Of a DNA stretch of 64,000 nucleotides, positions 42,149-53,193 are shown piece after piece (position 1 is the first letter of the stretch; each line of letters starts with the position of its first letter). The notes beneath the pieces are model-generated. The model worked only from the letters and a program-made list of their open reading frames with translations, had not been told where the DNA came from and did not search any database. Source of the DNA: Gammaproteobacteria bacterium (lineage in GTDB: Bacteria > Pseudomonadota > Gammaproteobacteria > HTCC5015); the NCBI GenBank assembly GCA_026004975.1, contig BPKE01000002.1:558001-622000 (forward strand), in the 5' to 3' direction. The translations under genes and the position numbers were made by a program.

Positions 42149-43087
42149 TCAGTACCGCCAGAGCATGGCGATGTAGTGCGCCCCGGTCGCCGGCGCGAAC
42201 AGCAACAGGATGTCGCCCCGGGCGATGGTGCCATTGGCGACGTACTCGTGCAGGGTGACCGGGATGTTGGCGATGCTCATGTTCGCGTAGCGAGGGAAGG
42301 TGTGCAGCAGCGCCTCGCGCGGCAGGCGCAGGCGGCGGCGCCAGAGTTCGAGCATCGACACCCCGGCCTGGTGGGCGATGAACCAGCGCGGCCGCCACTG
42401 CGGATGGGCGGCGAGCAGCCGCCGCGCCACGTCGATCGGCGCGGCCACCTGCTCGGCGACCATGTCGATCGCCGCATCCTGCCGGATCTCGAAATACTCG
42501 GGGCGGCCGGTGACCAGCGGCGAGCGCATGCGCATGGTGTGAAAGACGCGGTAGTCGCAGGTTTCCTCCAGCGCCAGCAGCCCTTCCCCGCCGCATTCCA
42601 GCACCACCGCGCCGGCACCGTCGCCCGCGAACCAGTTCTCCTCGATGCGCGGCCGCCCGTAGCGCACCCAGTTCGCAGCGGTCACGACCAGGGCGCGCTG
42701 CCTTTCGCCGCTGCGCAGCATCAAGTCCGCCAGGCGCAACGCCGACAGGAACGCCGAGCAGGCGGTGTTCACCGGGATGCACACGCTGTTCCGGCAACCG
42801 GCTTCATGCGCCACCAAAAACAAGTCGTCGGGGTAGAGATACTGGTTGGGCTGCATCAAGCCCACCACGAGATCGATGTCGGCGGGGTCGACGTCGGCCG
42901 CCTCGAGCGCGCGTCGCGCCGCCCGGGCCCCCATGTACAGGGCGGTTTCATGGTCGGCGGCGTGGCGGCGTTCCTTAAGCCCCGTCATGAATTGCACGAT
43001 CGGCGGCGCCCGGCCGTCTACCGCCGGCGGCGGGGTGGTGACGACATTGTCGGGAAGGTAGATCCCGGTTCCGATGATTCGACTCAT
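42149..43087 (-). CDS. KAS III-like ketosynthase (FabH superfamily)
   Basis: A 312-residue beta-ketoacyl-ACP synthase III-type enzyme that would perform a decarboxylative or acyl-transfer condensation. The catalytic triad is complete: Cys110 in VNTACSAF, His239 in FIAHQAGVSML and Asn274 in SIANIPVTL. DLVVGLMQPNQYLYPDD, NWFAGDGAGAVVLE and GDILLLFAPATGAHYIAMLWRY fit the family. It is not in a fatty-acid cluster. Its ATG at 43087 overlaps the stop codon of a ThDP-dependent enzyme (ATGA), so the two are made together. This suggests a dedicated small-molecule pathway, for example acyloin or signal synthesis, rather than fatty-acid initiation. The substrate is unknown. Confidence 0.88.
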   Translation of the reverse strand: MSRIIGTGIYLPDNVVTTPPPAVDGRAPPIVQFMTGLKERRHAADHETALYMGARAARRALEAADVDPADIDLVVGLMQPNQYLYPDDLFLVAHEAGCRNSVCIPVNTACSAFLSALRLADLMLRSGERQRALVVTAANWVRYGRPRIEENWFAGDGAGAVVLECGGEGLLALEETCDYRVFHTMRMRSPLVTGRPEYFEIRQDAAIDMVAEQVAAPIDVARRLLAAHPQWRPRWFIAHQAGVSMLELWRRRLRLPREALLHTFPRYANMSIANIPVTLHEYVANGTIARGDILLLFAPATGAHYIAMLWRY

Positions 43088-44893
43088 CGATCTGTCGGCT
43101 TCTGCAAGCTGCGCAACCGCAAACCCAATGGAGGAGATTCTTCGGGATCGATGCGGGCATCGATGAGGATCGGGGTACCACCGGAGCAGAAAGCTTCTAC
43201 ATCGATCGAAAAGAAATCCTCCGGCGATTCGATCACATAACCTGCTATGCCCAGTGACCGGGCCATGGCGGCGTAGTCCACGCGCGGCAGTTTCCAACCG
43301 ATGGATTCGGCCCCATTTGCTCTCTGTCCGTGGCGTACCATTCCGAGCGCAGCGTCATTCAAAACCACATACAGGATCGGCAAACCCTGCTCCGCTGCAA
43401 CCGTGATCTCCTGACCGTTCATCAGCCAGCTCCCATCCCCCGTGATGCACACCACGGGTTGCCCGCGCCGCCCCAGTGCCACGCCGACGGCGGCGCCGAT
43501 CGCCCAGCCCATGGGGGCAAAATCGAAGCAAGCGCGGAACATCCCGACATCCCGACCACGAGGGCCGGTGATTCGCCTGTCGTAAGGGTGCAAATAGTGT
43601 GTTGCCCAGGCAAAGCTGTTGCCCACGTCCGCCAACCAGATCGTCTGCGGAGGAAACCGACGCGCCAATTCGACCATCAACCGCTGGGGTTTGATCGGGG
43701 CGCCTTCCGCGCGCATCGATTCGGGATCGTCGGTCAGGAAAGGAAAGGCCTCGCCGTCCGCACCCACCGTCTTGAGCGTGGGCGCGGGCCGCGCGGTGAG
43801 CCGCCCTTGGGCCTCCAGGGCCGCCAGGACGCGCTCGAAGATCCGCTCGGGGGGGCCGAGCACGTGCAGCGAGGCGGCCGGTGAACGGGCGAAATGCCGC
43901 GGATGCACATCGACATGCACCAGGCGGTCGCCGAGGCGCGCCCGGTCGTCCCAGCAATCGGCGGTCCACTCGCTCAGGCCGGTGCCCACCGCGACCACCA
44001 GGTCCAGCTCCGGGTTTTCCAGGGCGGCCAAGGCGCTGCGGTGGCCGGCGAAACCGATCACACCGCGGAAACAAGGATGAAAGGGACTGATCATGCCCTT
44101 GCCGTGAGGGGTGGTGACCACCTCGGCCGGCAGGCGCCAGGCCAGCGTGGCGAGCAGGCCCGCGGCCGGCGCACTGCCCTCGCCGAGCACGAACAACACC
44201 CGCCGGGCCGCGCCCAGGCGCGCGGCCAGGGCCTGCACGCCCGCCTCGTCCACCCCGTGCGGCACCGCCCGCAGGCCGGCGACGTCCAGGCGCGGCCCCT
44301 GCGGGCAGGGGGCGCGCAACACGTCCATGGGCAGGCTCAGGTGCGCCGGAGCGCCGCTGTCGAAGGCGGTGAGCACCGCCGCGTAGAGTTTGCATTCGAG
44401 CTGTGCCGGGTGCGAGACCAGGGTGTTGTAGCGGGTGCAGTGTTGGAACAAGCCGAGGGTGTTGATCCCGGTGTCCGACGAATCCTGGAACGCGCCGCGG
44501 CCGAAACTGCCCAGCGGGGTTTGCGCCGTGAGCACCAGCAGCGGAATGTCGTTGTCGTACGCCGCCGCCACCCCGGTGATGGCGTTGGTGGCACCCGGCC
44601 CGGTCGTGGCGCAACACACCCCCCAGCCGGCCGGTCGCCAGGGCATAGCCCTGGGCCATGAAGGCGGCGCCGCTCTCGTGGCGGGCGACCACCACCCGTG
44701 GCCCGCCGCGCCGCTCGCCACGGGCCAGGGCGTCGAACAAGGGTTCGATGGCCCCGCCGGGCACACCGAAGACGTATTCCACGCCCAGCGCCGCCAGGTG
44801 GTGGACGACGAGGTCGGCCTGGTCGGCGACCGGAATGGCGGGCGCCGCCGTCGTCCGGGGGCGCGCGGTCGTTTCGAGGAACGGGGTCGACAT
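43084..44893 (-). CDS. Acetolactate-synthase-like ThDP-dependent enzyme (one frameshift)
   Basis: A ~602-residue thiamine-diphosphate enzyme of the acetolactate synthase superfamily. The N-terminal domain has GVEYVFGVPGGAIEPLFDAL and the cofactor Glu in VVVARHESGAAFMAQGYALATGR. After a run of six C on the plus strand (44619-44624, one too many) the other frame continues CCATTGPGATNAITGVAAAYDNDIPLLVLTAQ. The C-terminal ThDP-binding motif is ITGDGSWLMNGQEITVAAEQG with the closing Asn in VVLNDAAL. AAGGAGG precedes the ATG at 44893. It is unlikely to be housekeeping IlvB because no small subunit is present and a KAS III gene is coupled to it. GC falls to roughly 50-58% near 43.1-43.4 kb, unlike the rest of the gene. 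Confidence 0.85.
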
Positions 44894-45202
44894 GGGCGCC
44901 TCCTTGCAGCAGCGATCCGTATCCATCCGGACGCCGATGAGCTTAGTCCACTGGTGGCGGCCAGACAAGCGTTTTTGCCGACATGAGACAAAGAAAAATC
45001 AATTCATATCAGACACTTAACTTGCATACCTGAAGCCTATTTTAGAAGACGTCCAGGCGACCCCGAATCCGAGAATTTACATCAACAATATTCTCTAACA
45101 TATTCTTTAAAAAGTATATTGAATTCCAGAATATCCTCGATATGGGCGTTCCCGGCGGCATTCTGCATAATAGCCGCCCCGCTCCGCCATCACGGAAAGT
45201 CC
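44894..45202. other. AT-rich divergent intergenic region (309 bp, no gene)
   Basis: No credible coding sequence. GC drops sharply: 41 of 120 bases are G/C in 45001-45120, against about 70% around it. The region should hold the promoters for the ThDP/KAS III pair (minus) and ettA (plus). A -10-like CATAAT lies at 45166-45171, about 32 bases before ettA. It contains spaced ATATTCT repeats, listed separately. Confidence 0.7.
45088..45134. repeat. ATATTCT direct/inverted repeats, possible operator
   Basis: ATATTCT occurs at 45088-45094 and 45100-45106 (12 bases apart, just over one helical turn), and its inverse AGAATAT occurs at 45128-45134. Such spaced repeats in an AT-rich promoter region are a plausible regulator-binding array. 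AT-rich chance matches are the alternative. Confidence 0.35.
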
Positions 45203-46876
<1,674 letters not shown>

Positions 46877-46900
46877 AGTCGGGCGCCGCCGGCTCCGACG

Positions 46901-49900
46901 TCAGTAGACGACGCGGACCGCCGCCTCGCCGAGCAGTTTGCGCAGCCGCTCGATCAGCGCATCGCGCGGTTGCACTTTCCACGCCTCGCCGAGGCGCAAC
47001 CGCGCCTCGGCGGCCGGCGAACGGAAGCGGACCCAGACGGGCAGGCTGCCGGGCCGGTGCGTGCCCAGGCAGTCCGACAGGTGCTCGAGCAGCCCGTTGG
47101 CGCCCTGTTCCGAGCTCAATTCCAGTTCGAGCCCGCGCCCGAACGCGGCACGTGCGGTTTCCATGTCGTAGATCTTGCGGGCGCGCAATCGCCACCCGCC
47201 GCTGAAATCGTCCGGCGCGAGCTGGCCTTCGACGACGAGGATGCGGTCGAGCTCGAGCAGGGGCGCGAAGTTCTCGTAGTCCTCGGGACGGATCAGCATT
47301 TCCACGCGGCCGCTGCCGTCGTCGAGCTCGGCGAAGGCCAGCTTGCCGCTGCGGGTGCGCTTGCTGCGCAGGCTCATGAGCAGGCCGCCGAGGCGCACGG
47401 TGTCGTCGTTGCGGCGGCTTTCGGTGCCTTCGAGGGCGGCCAGGTGGGCGGCGATGCTGCGCCCGCAGATCGCCTGCAGTTCCGCGCGATAGCGGTCCAC
47501 CGGGTGGCCGGTCAAATACAGGCCCAGGGTTTCCTTCTCGGCGAGCAGGCGGTGCTCTTCGCTCCACTCGGGGTGTTCCGTCCACTGCACGGCGACCGGC
47601 GCGGCGCCGGCGGCGCCGAAGATGTCGGCCTGGCCGCTGGCGCGGTTGGCCCGCTCCTGCTCGGCCGATTTGAGCACCTGTGGCAGGTTGGCGACGAGCG
47701 ACGCCCGGTTGGCGCCCAGGCTGTCGCAGGCTCCGGCGCGGATCAACGCCTCGAGGGCGCGGCGGTTGAGTTTGTGCGGGTCGCAACGCAGGCACAGGTC
47801 GTACAGGTCGCGAAACGGCCCGCCCCGTTCGCGCTCGGCGAGCAGCACCTCGACCGCCGAGGCGCCGACGCCCTTGATGGCACCCAGCCCGTAGACGATG
47901 CGCCCCGCGTCGTCGACCACGAACGGGTGGTCGGAGAGATTCACGTCGGGCGGCAGCACTTCGAGGCCGAGGTTGCGGCATTCGTCGATGAGGCGGACGA
48001 TCTTGTCGGTGTGGTCCATGTCCGCCGAGAGCACCGCAGCCATGAACTCCGCCGGATGGTGGGCCTTGAGCCAGGCCGTCTGGTAGGCCAGCAAGGCATA
48101 GGCGGCCGAATGCGATTTGTTGAAACCGTAACCCGCGAACTTCTCCATCAAGTCGAAGATGTGCGTCGCGGTCGCCTCGTCGACACCGTTTTCGACCGCC
48201 CCTTTCAGGAACACGGCCCGCTGGCGCGCCATTTCCTCGGGCTTCTTTTTGCCCATGGCGCGGCGCAGCAAGTCGGCGCCCCCGAGACTGTAGCCGGCCA
48301 ACACTTGCGCGATCTGCATGACCTGTTCCTGGTACAGGATCACGCCGTAGGTCGGCTTCAGGATCGGTTCGAGCGCCGGGTGCGGATAGTGGATCGGCGC
48401 CTGGCCGTGCTTGCGGGCGATGAAGTCGTCCACCATGCCGGACTGCAAGGGCCCGGGGCGGAACAAGGCCACCAGCGCGACGATGTCCTCGAAGCAGTCC
48501 GGCTGCAGGCGCTTGATCAGCTCGCGCATGCCGTGCGATTCGAGCTGGAAGACGGCGGTGGTGGCTTGCGCCTTGAGCAATTCGAAGGCCCGCGCGTCGT
48601 CGAGCGGAATGCGCGCGATGTCGAGCGGCGGTTCCCCCAGGCGGGCGCGACGCGCGTTGACGGTGCGCACGGCGCGGTCGATGATGGTCAAGGTGCGCAG
48701 GCCCAGGAAGTCGAACTTGACCAGCCCGATGGCCTCGATGTCGTCCTTGTCGAGCTGGGTGACCACGCCCTCCCCGTCCGGCTCGCAATACAGCGGCGTG
48801 AACTCGGTCAGCGGCGCGGGCGCGATGACCACGCCGCCGGCGTGCTTGCCGACATTCCGCGCCAGCCCTTCCAGGGCACGCGCCCGCTCGATCAAGGCCG
48901 CGACTTCTTCATCCTGCTCGCAGGCGCGGCGGAGCTCCTCGCTGGTCTCCAGCGCCTTTTCCAGGGTCATGCCCAGCTCGAAGGGCACGAGCTTGGCGAT
49001 GTTGTCCACGAACCCGTAGGCATGGCCGAGCACGCGGCCCACGTCGCGCACCACCGCCCGCGCCGCCATGGTGCCGTGGGTGATGATCTGCGACACCCGT
49101 TCGCGACCGTAACGCTCGGCGACGTATTCGATGACCCGGTCCCGCCCCTCCATGCAGAAATCGATGTCGAAGTCCGGCAAGGAGACGCGCTCCGGGTTGA
49201 GAAAGCGCTCGAACAGGAGGTCGTACTGGATGGGATCGAGGTCGGTGATGGTCAACGCGTAGGCGACCAGCGAGCCGGCGCCCGAACCGCGACCGGGGCC
49301 GACCGGCACGCCGTTCTCGCGCGCCCAGCGGATGAAATCGGCGACGATGAGGAAGTAGCCGGCAAAACCCATCTCCCGGATGACGCCGATTTCGTGCTCC
49401 AGGCGCTGCCGGTAACGCGCCAGGCGTTCGGCCGGCCAGGGCCCATCGGCCTGCAGCTTTGCGAGGCGCCCGCTCGAGGCCCTCGCGGGCCTGCTCGGCG
49501 AAAAAGTCGTCCAGGGTCTTGCCGGCCGGCACCGGAAAAGCGGGCAGATGCGCGCCCTCGAACTCGAGCCGGAAGTTGCAGCGCTTGGCCAGCTCGAGGG
49601 TGTTGTCCAGCGCCTCGGGCAGATCGGCGAAGAGCTCGGCCATCTCTTCGGAGCTGCGCAAATGCTGCTGCGGCGTGTACTCGCGCGGCCGGCGAGGATC
49701 GTCGAGGGTGCGCCCCTCGTGGATGCAGACCCGGATCTCGTGCGCCTCGAAATCGTCGGGGCTCAGGAAACGCACGTCGTTGGTGGCGACCAGCGGCACG
49801 CCGTGGCGCGCCGCCAACGGACACAGCGCGGCGATGTAGTCCTCTTCGTGCTCGCGGCCGATGCGCTGCACCTCGAGATAGAAGCGGTCCTTGAACACCG

Positions 49901-50372
49901 CCAGATGGCGCGCCACCACCGCCTCGGCCAGTGCCTCGTTCTGGGTGACGAGGGCGTGTCCGAGTTCGCCCTGCACGCCGCCGGACAGGGCGATCAGGCC
50001 GTCGCTCGCCTCTTGCAGCCACTCGAAGCGCAATTGGGGCCGCCCGCCCTGCTGGCCCTCACGGTAGGCGCGGGTGAGCAGCACGGAGAGCTGCCGGTAG
50101 CCTTCGCGGTTTCGGCACAACAGGCGCAGGCGATGCGCGCGCCCGGGCGTCTCGCCCTGGACCCAGACGTCGGCCCCGATCAGCGGCTTGACGCCGGCGG
50201 CCAACGCCGCGCGGTAGAACTTCACCAGGGCGAACAGATTGCTTTCGTCGGTGAGGGCGACCGCCGGCATGCCGGCATCGCGCACGGCGGCGACCAGTTG
50301 CGGGATGCGGATGACGCTGTCGGCCAGCGAATACTCGCTGTGCACGCTCAAATGAACGAACGGTCGGCTCAT
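46901..50372 (-). CDS. dnaE: DNA polymerase III alpha subunit (one frameshift near 49470)
   Basis: Catalytic subunit of the chromosomal replicase, ~1157 residues (E. coli 1160). The N-terminal PHP domain reads [20 protein letters not shown]. The polymerase core includes [33 protein letters not shown] with the catalytic Asp residues, [11 protein letters not shown] and [14 protein letters not shown]. The helix-hairpin-helix and OB domains ([20 protein letters not shown]) follow. The frame breaks at the CCC at 49469-49471: removing one C joins [18 protein letters not shown] to [16 protein letters not shown]. Because the gene is essential, a sequence error is much the most likely cause. Its ATG overlaps the rnhB stop (ATGA). 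Confidence 0.95.
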
Positions 50373-50947
50373 GCCTTCTCACGGATCGAATCGAGCACGG
50401 CGGCCACCGGCGCGAAGCTGCGCCGATGCACCGGGCTGGCGCCCAGGCGGCGCAAGGCGGCGAGGTGTTCGGCGGTGGGATAGCCCTTGTGACGCTCGAA
50501 GCCGTATCCCGGGTAGCGTGCGGCGAGCGCCCGCATGTGCGCGTCCCGCGCCGTCTTGGCGAGGATCGAGGCCGCGCCGATTTCGGGCACGCTGGCGTCA
50601 CCGCCCACGACGGTCTCGACGGGGCAATCCAGCGGCGGGGCGTGCAGGCCGTCCACCCGCACGCGGCTCGGCGCCGGTTGCAACGCGGCGACGGCGCGGC
50701 GCATGGCCAGCAACGCGGCCTGCAGGATGTTCAAGCGGTCGATCTCTTCGACCTCGGCCCAGCCCAGGGCCCAGGCCCGGGCTTCGCGCCGGATGCGCTC
50801 GGCGAGCGCCGCCCGGCGGCGCGGCGAGAGGGTTTTGGAGTCGGCCAGGCCGTCGATGGGGCGTGCCGGGTCGAGCACCACGGCCGCGGCGACCACCGGT
50901 CCCGCCAGGGGGCCGCGCCCCGCCTCGTCCACGCCTGCGATCACCAC
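50369..50947 (-). CDS. rnhB: Ribonuclease HII
   Basis: A 192-residue RNase HII, which nicks RNA in RNA-DNA hybrids and removes misincorporated ribonucleotides. The catalytic [19 protein letters not shown] is at residues 7-25, [12 protein letters not shown] follows, and a second acidic residue lies in RVRVDGL. The [22 protein letters not shown] block is the family hallmark and [17 protein letters not shown] closes the fold. It is translationally coupled to dnaE, a usual proteobacterial neighbour. lpxB, normally just upstream on the same strand, here sits divergently. Confidence 0.96.
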   Translation of the reverse strand: MVIAGVDEAGRGPLAGPVVAAAVVLDPARPIDGLADSKTLSPRRRAALAERIRREARAWALGWAEVEEIDRLNILQAALLAMRRAVAALQPAPSRVRVDGLHAPPLDCPVETVVGGDASVPEIGAASILAKTARDAHMRALAARYPGYGFERHKGYPTAEHLAALRRLGASPVHRRSFAPVAAVLDSIREKA

Positions 50948-51000
50948 CCTGCCCCCGTCTCACCTCGATCGCTGTCCCGGCGCGCTCTCGCCAGCACCGG

Positions 51001-51027
51001 ACGGCGGCGTATATACTTCGCCGCCGT
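51001..51027. promoter_or_regulatory. 9-bp inverted repeat enclosing a TATACT -10 box
   Basis: ACGGCGGCG and CGCCGCCGT flank TATATACTT; the loop contains TATACT (51012-51017), a good -10 for the plus-strand oxidoreductase gene starting at 51089. The reverse strand offers a TATATA as -10 for rnhB. A palindrome centred on a -10 is a natural repressor site, or simply a GC-rich hairpin. Confidence 0.4.
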
Positions 51028-51088
51028 GGCATTGTACCCCATCCACCGGCGGCCGCGGACCGGCGGCGCCGCCCGAGGAGACCCCCGC

Positions 51089-52030
51089 ATGACGGTGCGC
51101 ACGGCGGTGATCGGCGCCGGCTATCTCGGCCGCTTCCACGCCCAGAAGTACGCCGCTTTGCCGGGCGTCGAGCTGGTCGGCGTGGTGGACATCGACCCGG
51201 CGCGCGCCGCGGCGGTGGCGGAGGAAGTGGGCAGCCGCGCGTACACCGACCCGGAGGCGGTGCTGGACCGCGTCGACGCGGTGAGCGTGGTGACACCGAC
51301 CGTGACCCATGCCGAGGTCGCCGCGACGTGCTTGGACCGGGGCGTGCACGTGTTGCTGGAAAAGCCGATGACCACCACCCTGGCCGAGGCGGACCGCTTG
51401 ATCGAGCTGGCGGAGCGCCGCGGACTGGTGTTGCAGATCGGCCACCTGGAGCGCTTCAACCCGGCGGTGCAGGCGGTGGCCGGCGCCCTGGACCGGCCGC
51501 TGTTCATCGAAAGCACGCGGCTGGCGCCGTTCAAGCCGCGGGCCACCGACGTGGACGTGGTCCTGGACCTGATGATCCACGACATCGACCTGATCCTGGC
51601 CCTGGTCGGCGGCGAAATCGAGCACATCGAGGCGGCCGGCGCGCGTGTCCTGTCCGAGCACATCGACATCGCCAACGCCCGGCTGCATTTTCGCGGCGGC
51701 TGCGTGGCGAACGTGACCGCCAGCCGGGTGAGCCTGAAATCCGAACGCCGCATGCGCATCTTCCAGCCCGGCGCCTGCCTGGTGGTGGACGGCCTGAACC
51801 ACACCCTCGCCGTCCACCGCAAGGAAGGCGGCGACGGCTCGGGCGCGCCGCGGATCGCCTCCGAGGAGCGGCGGTTCGAGGCCAGCGACCCGCTGTATGC
51901 CGAGCTGGCCGCCTTCGTCGCCGCCGTGCGCGAGGGCCGTCCCCCGGCGGTCGGCGGCGCGGACGGCCGGCGGGCCCTGGACGCGGCGCTGCGCATCCGC
52001 GCCGCGCTCGGCACGGGGCCAGCGGCGTGA
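51089..52030 (+). CDS. Gfo/Idh/MocA oxidoreductase, GnnA-like
   Basis: A 313-residue NAD(P)-dependent sugar oxidoreductase. The Rossmann motif AVIGAGYLGRFHAQKYA lies at the N-terminus. VLLEKPMTTTLAEAD contains the catalytic-domain Lys-Pro pair, and DLMIHDIDLILALVGGEI carries the conserved Asp/His. The GAGGAG ribosome site precedes the ATG at 51089, and the stop overlaps the lpxB GTG. In Acidithiobacillus a protein of this family, GnnA, oxidises UDP-GlcNAc at C3 so that GnnB can make UDP-GlcNAc3N for amide-linked lipid A, and gnnA lies beside lpx genes. The coupling to lpxB suggests the same pathway here, but no GnnB aminotransferase is in the window, so the specific role is tentative. Confidence 0.8.
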   Translation: MTVRTAVIGAGYLGRFHAQKYAALPGVELVGVVDIDPARAAAVAEEVGSRAYTDPEAVLDRVDAVSVVTPTVTHAEVAATCLDRGVHVLLEKPMTTTLAEADRLIELAERRGLVLQIGHLERFNPAVQAVAGALDRPLFIESTRLAPFKPRATDVDVVLDLMIHDIDLILALVGGEIEHIEAAGARVLSEHIDIANARLHFRGGCVANVTASRVSLKSERRMRIFQPGACLVVDGLNHTLAVHRKEGGDGSGAPRIASEERRFEASDPLYAELAAFVAAVREGRPPAVGGADGRRALDAALRIRAALGTGPAA

Positions 52031-53184
52031 GCGGCCGGACCGTATTCATCGTCGCCGGCGAGGCCTCCGGCGACCGCTACGGTGCCCAAATCGCCGAGCG
52101 CCTGCGCGAGCGCGACCCGGACCTGCGGCTGCTGGGCATGGGCGGCGGGCGCATGCGGGCGGCCGGCGTCGAGACCCTGGTCGACGCCGAACCGCTCGGC
52201 GTGGTCGGCCTGGTCGAGGTGCTGCGTCACCTGCCGGCGCTGCGGGCGGCCCTGAGACGCCTCGACGACGCCTTGCGGCAGAGCCGGCCGGACCTGGTGA
52301 TCCTGATCGACTACCAGGAATTCAACCTCGCCCTGGCGCGCCGCGCGCGCGCCGCCGGTTTGCGCACGCTGTTCTACATCGCCCCCCAGGCCTGGGCCTG
52401 GCGGCCGCGACGCTTGCGGCGTTACCGCGGGGCGGTGGACCGCATGGCGGTGATCTTCCCGTTCGAAGTCGAACTGTGCCGGGCCGCCGGCATTGCCGCC
52501 GAATACGTCGGCCACCCGCTGTGCGGCCGGGTCGCCGCGCGCCGGCCGCCCGCCGAAACCCGCGCCCGGCTGGGCCTCGCCGACTGTCGGGCGGTGGTTG
52601 CGTTGTTGCCGGGCAGCCGCCGCGGTGAAATCCGCCGCCTGCTGCCGCTCATGCTGGACGCGGCCCAACGCCTGGAGGCCCGCTGCGGGCCCGGCCTCGG
52701 CTTCGTGCTGCCCGTCGCCCACGCCCGCGCCGGCGCCCAGATCGAGGCCGTGCTGGCGCGGCGCCCGCCGCGGGATTTGCGCCTGCTGCGGATCACCGAA
52801 GACCACTACGACGCCGTCGCCGCGGCCGACTGCGCGGCCGTCGCCTCGGGCACGGCGACGCTGGAAACCGCCCTGCTCGGCGTGCCGCTGGCGATCGTCT
52901 ACCGCGTCTCCCCCCTCAGCCACGCCCTGCTCAGGCCGCTGCTGCGCGTCGAGCGCGTGGGACTGCCGAACATCATCGCCGGCCGCGAGGTGGCGCCGGA
53001 ACTGATCCAGGGCGACGCGCGGCCCGACCGGCTGGCCGCGCGACTGGCGCAATGGCTCGAAGACCCGGCGGCGCGCGCGGCGGCGCGGGCGGACCTGGAA
53101 ACGGTGAAGGCGCGGCTGGGCGAACGCGACGGCCTGTCCGGCGTGAGCGAACTCGCCTGGCGGATGCTGAACGAAACGAGGTGA
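52027..53184 (+). CDS. lpxB: Lipid-A-disaccharide synthase
   Basis: A 385-residue GT19 glycosyltransferase that joins UDP-2,3-diacylglucosamine and lipid X to form the lipid A disaccharide at the inner membrane. IVAGEASGDRYGAQIAERL opens the protein. DLVILIDYQEFNLALARRARAAGLRTLFYIAPQAWAW, FPFEVELCRAAGIAAEYVGHPL, VALLPGSRRGEI and ASGTATLETALLGVPLAIVYRVSPLSHALLRPL are all standard LpxB blocks. The start is a GTG overlapping the upstream stop as GTGA. The gene is on the opposite strand from lpxD, fabZ and lpxA, a departure from the common lpxD-fabZ-lpxA-lpxB-rnhB-dnaE order. Confidence 0.96.
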   Translation: MSGRTVFIVAGEASGDRYGAQIAERLRERDPDLRLLGMGGGRMRAAGVETLVDAEPLGVVGLVEVLRHLPALRAALRRLDDALRQSRPDLVILIDYQEFNLALARRARAAGLRTLFYIAPQAWAWRPRRLRRYRGAVDRMAVIFPFEVELCRAAGIAAEYVGHPLCGRVAARRPPAETRARLGLADCRAVVALLPGSRRGEIRRLLPLMLDAAQRLEARCGPGLGFVLPVAHARAGAQIEAVLARRPPRDLRLLRITEDHYDAVAAADCAAVASGTATLETALLGVPLAIVYRVSPLSHALLRPLLRVERVGLPNIIAGREVAPELIQGDARPDRLAARLAQWLEDPAARAAARADLETVKARLGERDGLSGVSELAWRMLNETR

Positions 53185-53193
53185 ACGGGCCGC

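Noticed and set aside
43084-44893. Housekeeping acetolactate synthase (ilvB) for branched-chain amino acids
   Set aside because: No ilvN/ilvH small-subunit gene or ilvC follows; instead it is coupled to a KAS III gene, so a specialised role is more likely.
46877-46900. Terminator between ettA and dnaE
   Set aside because: Only a 5-bp GTCGG/CCGAC pairing with a mismatched interior and no T-run; too weak to call.
46970-49894. 974-codon open frame opposite dnaE
   Set aside because: Antisense shadow of dnaE; composition and lack of motifs argue against coding.
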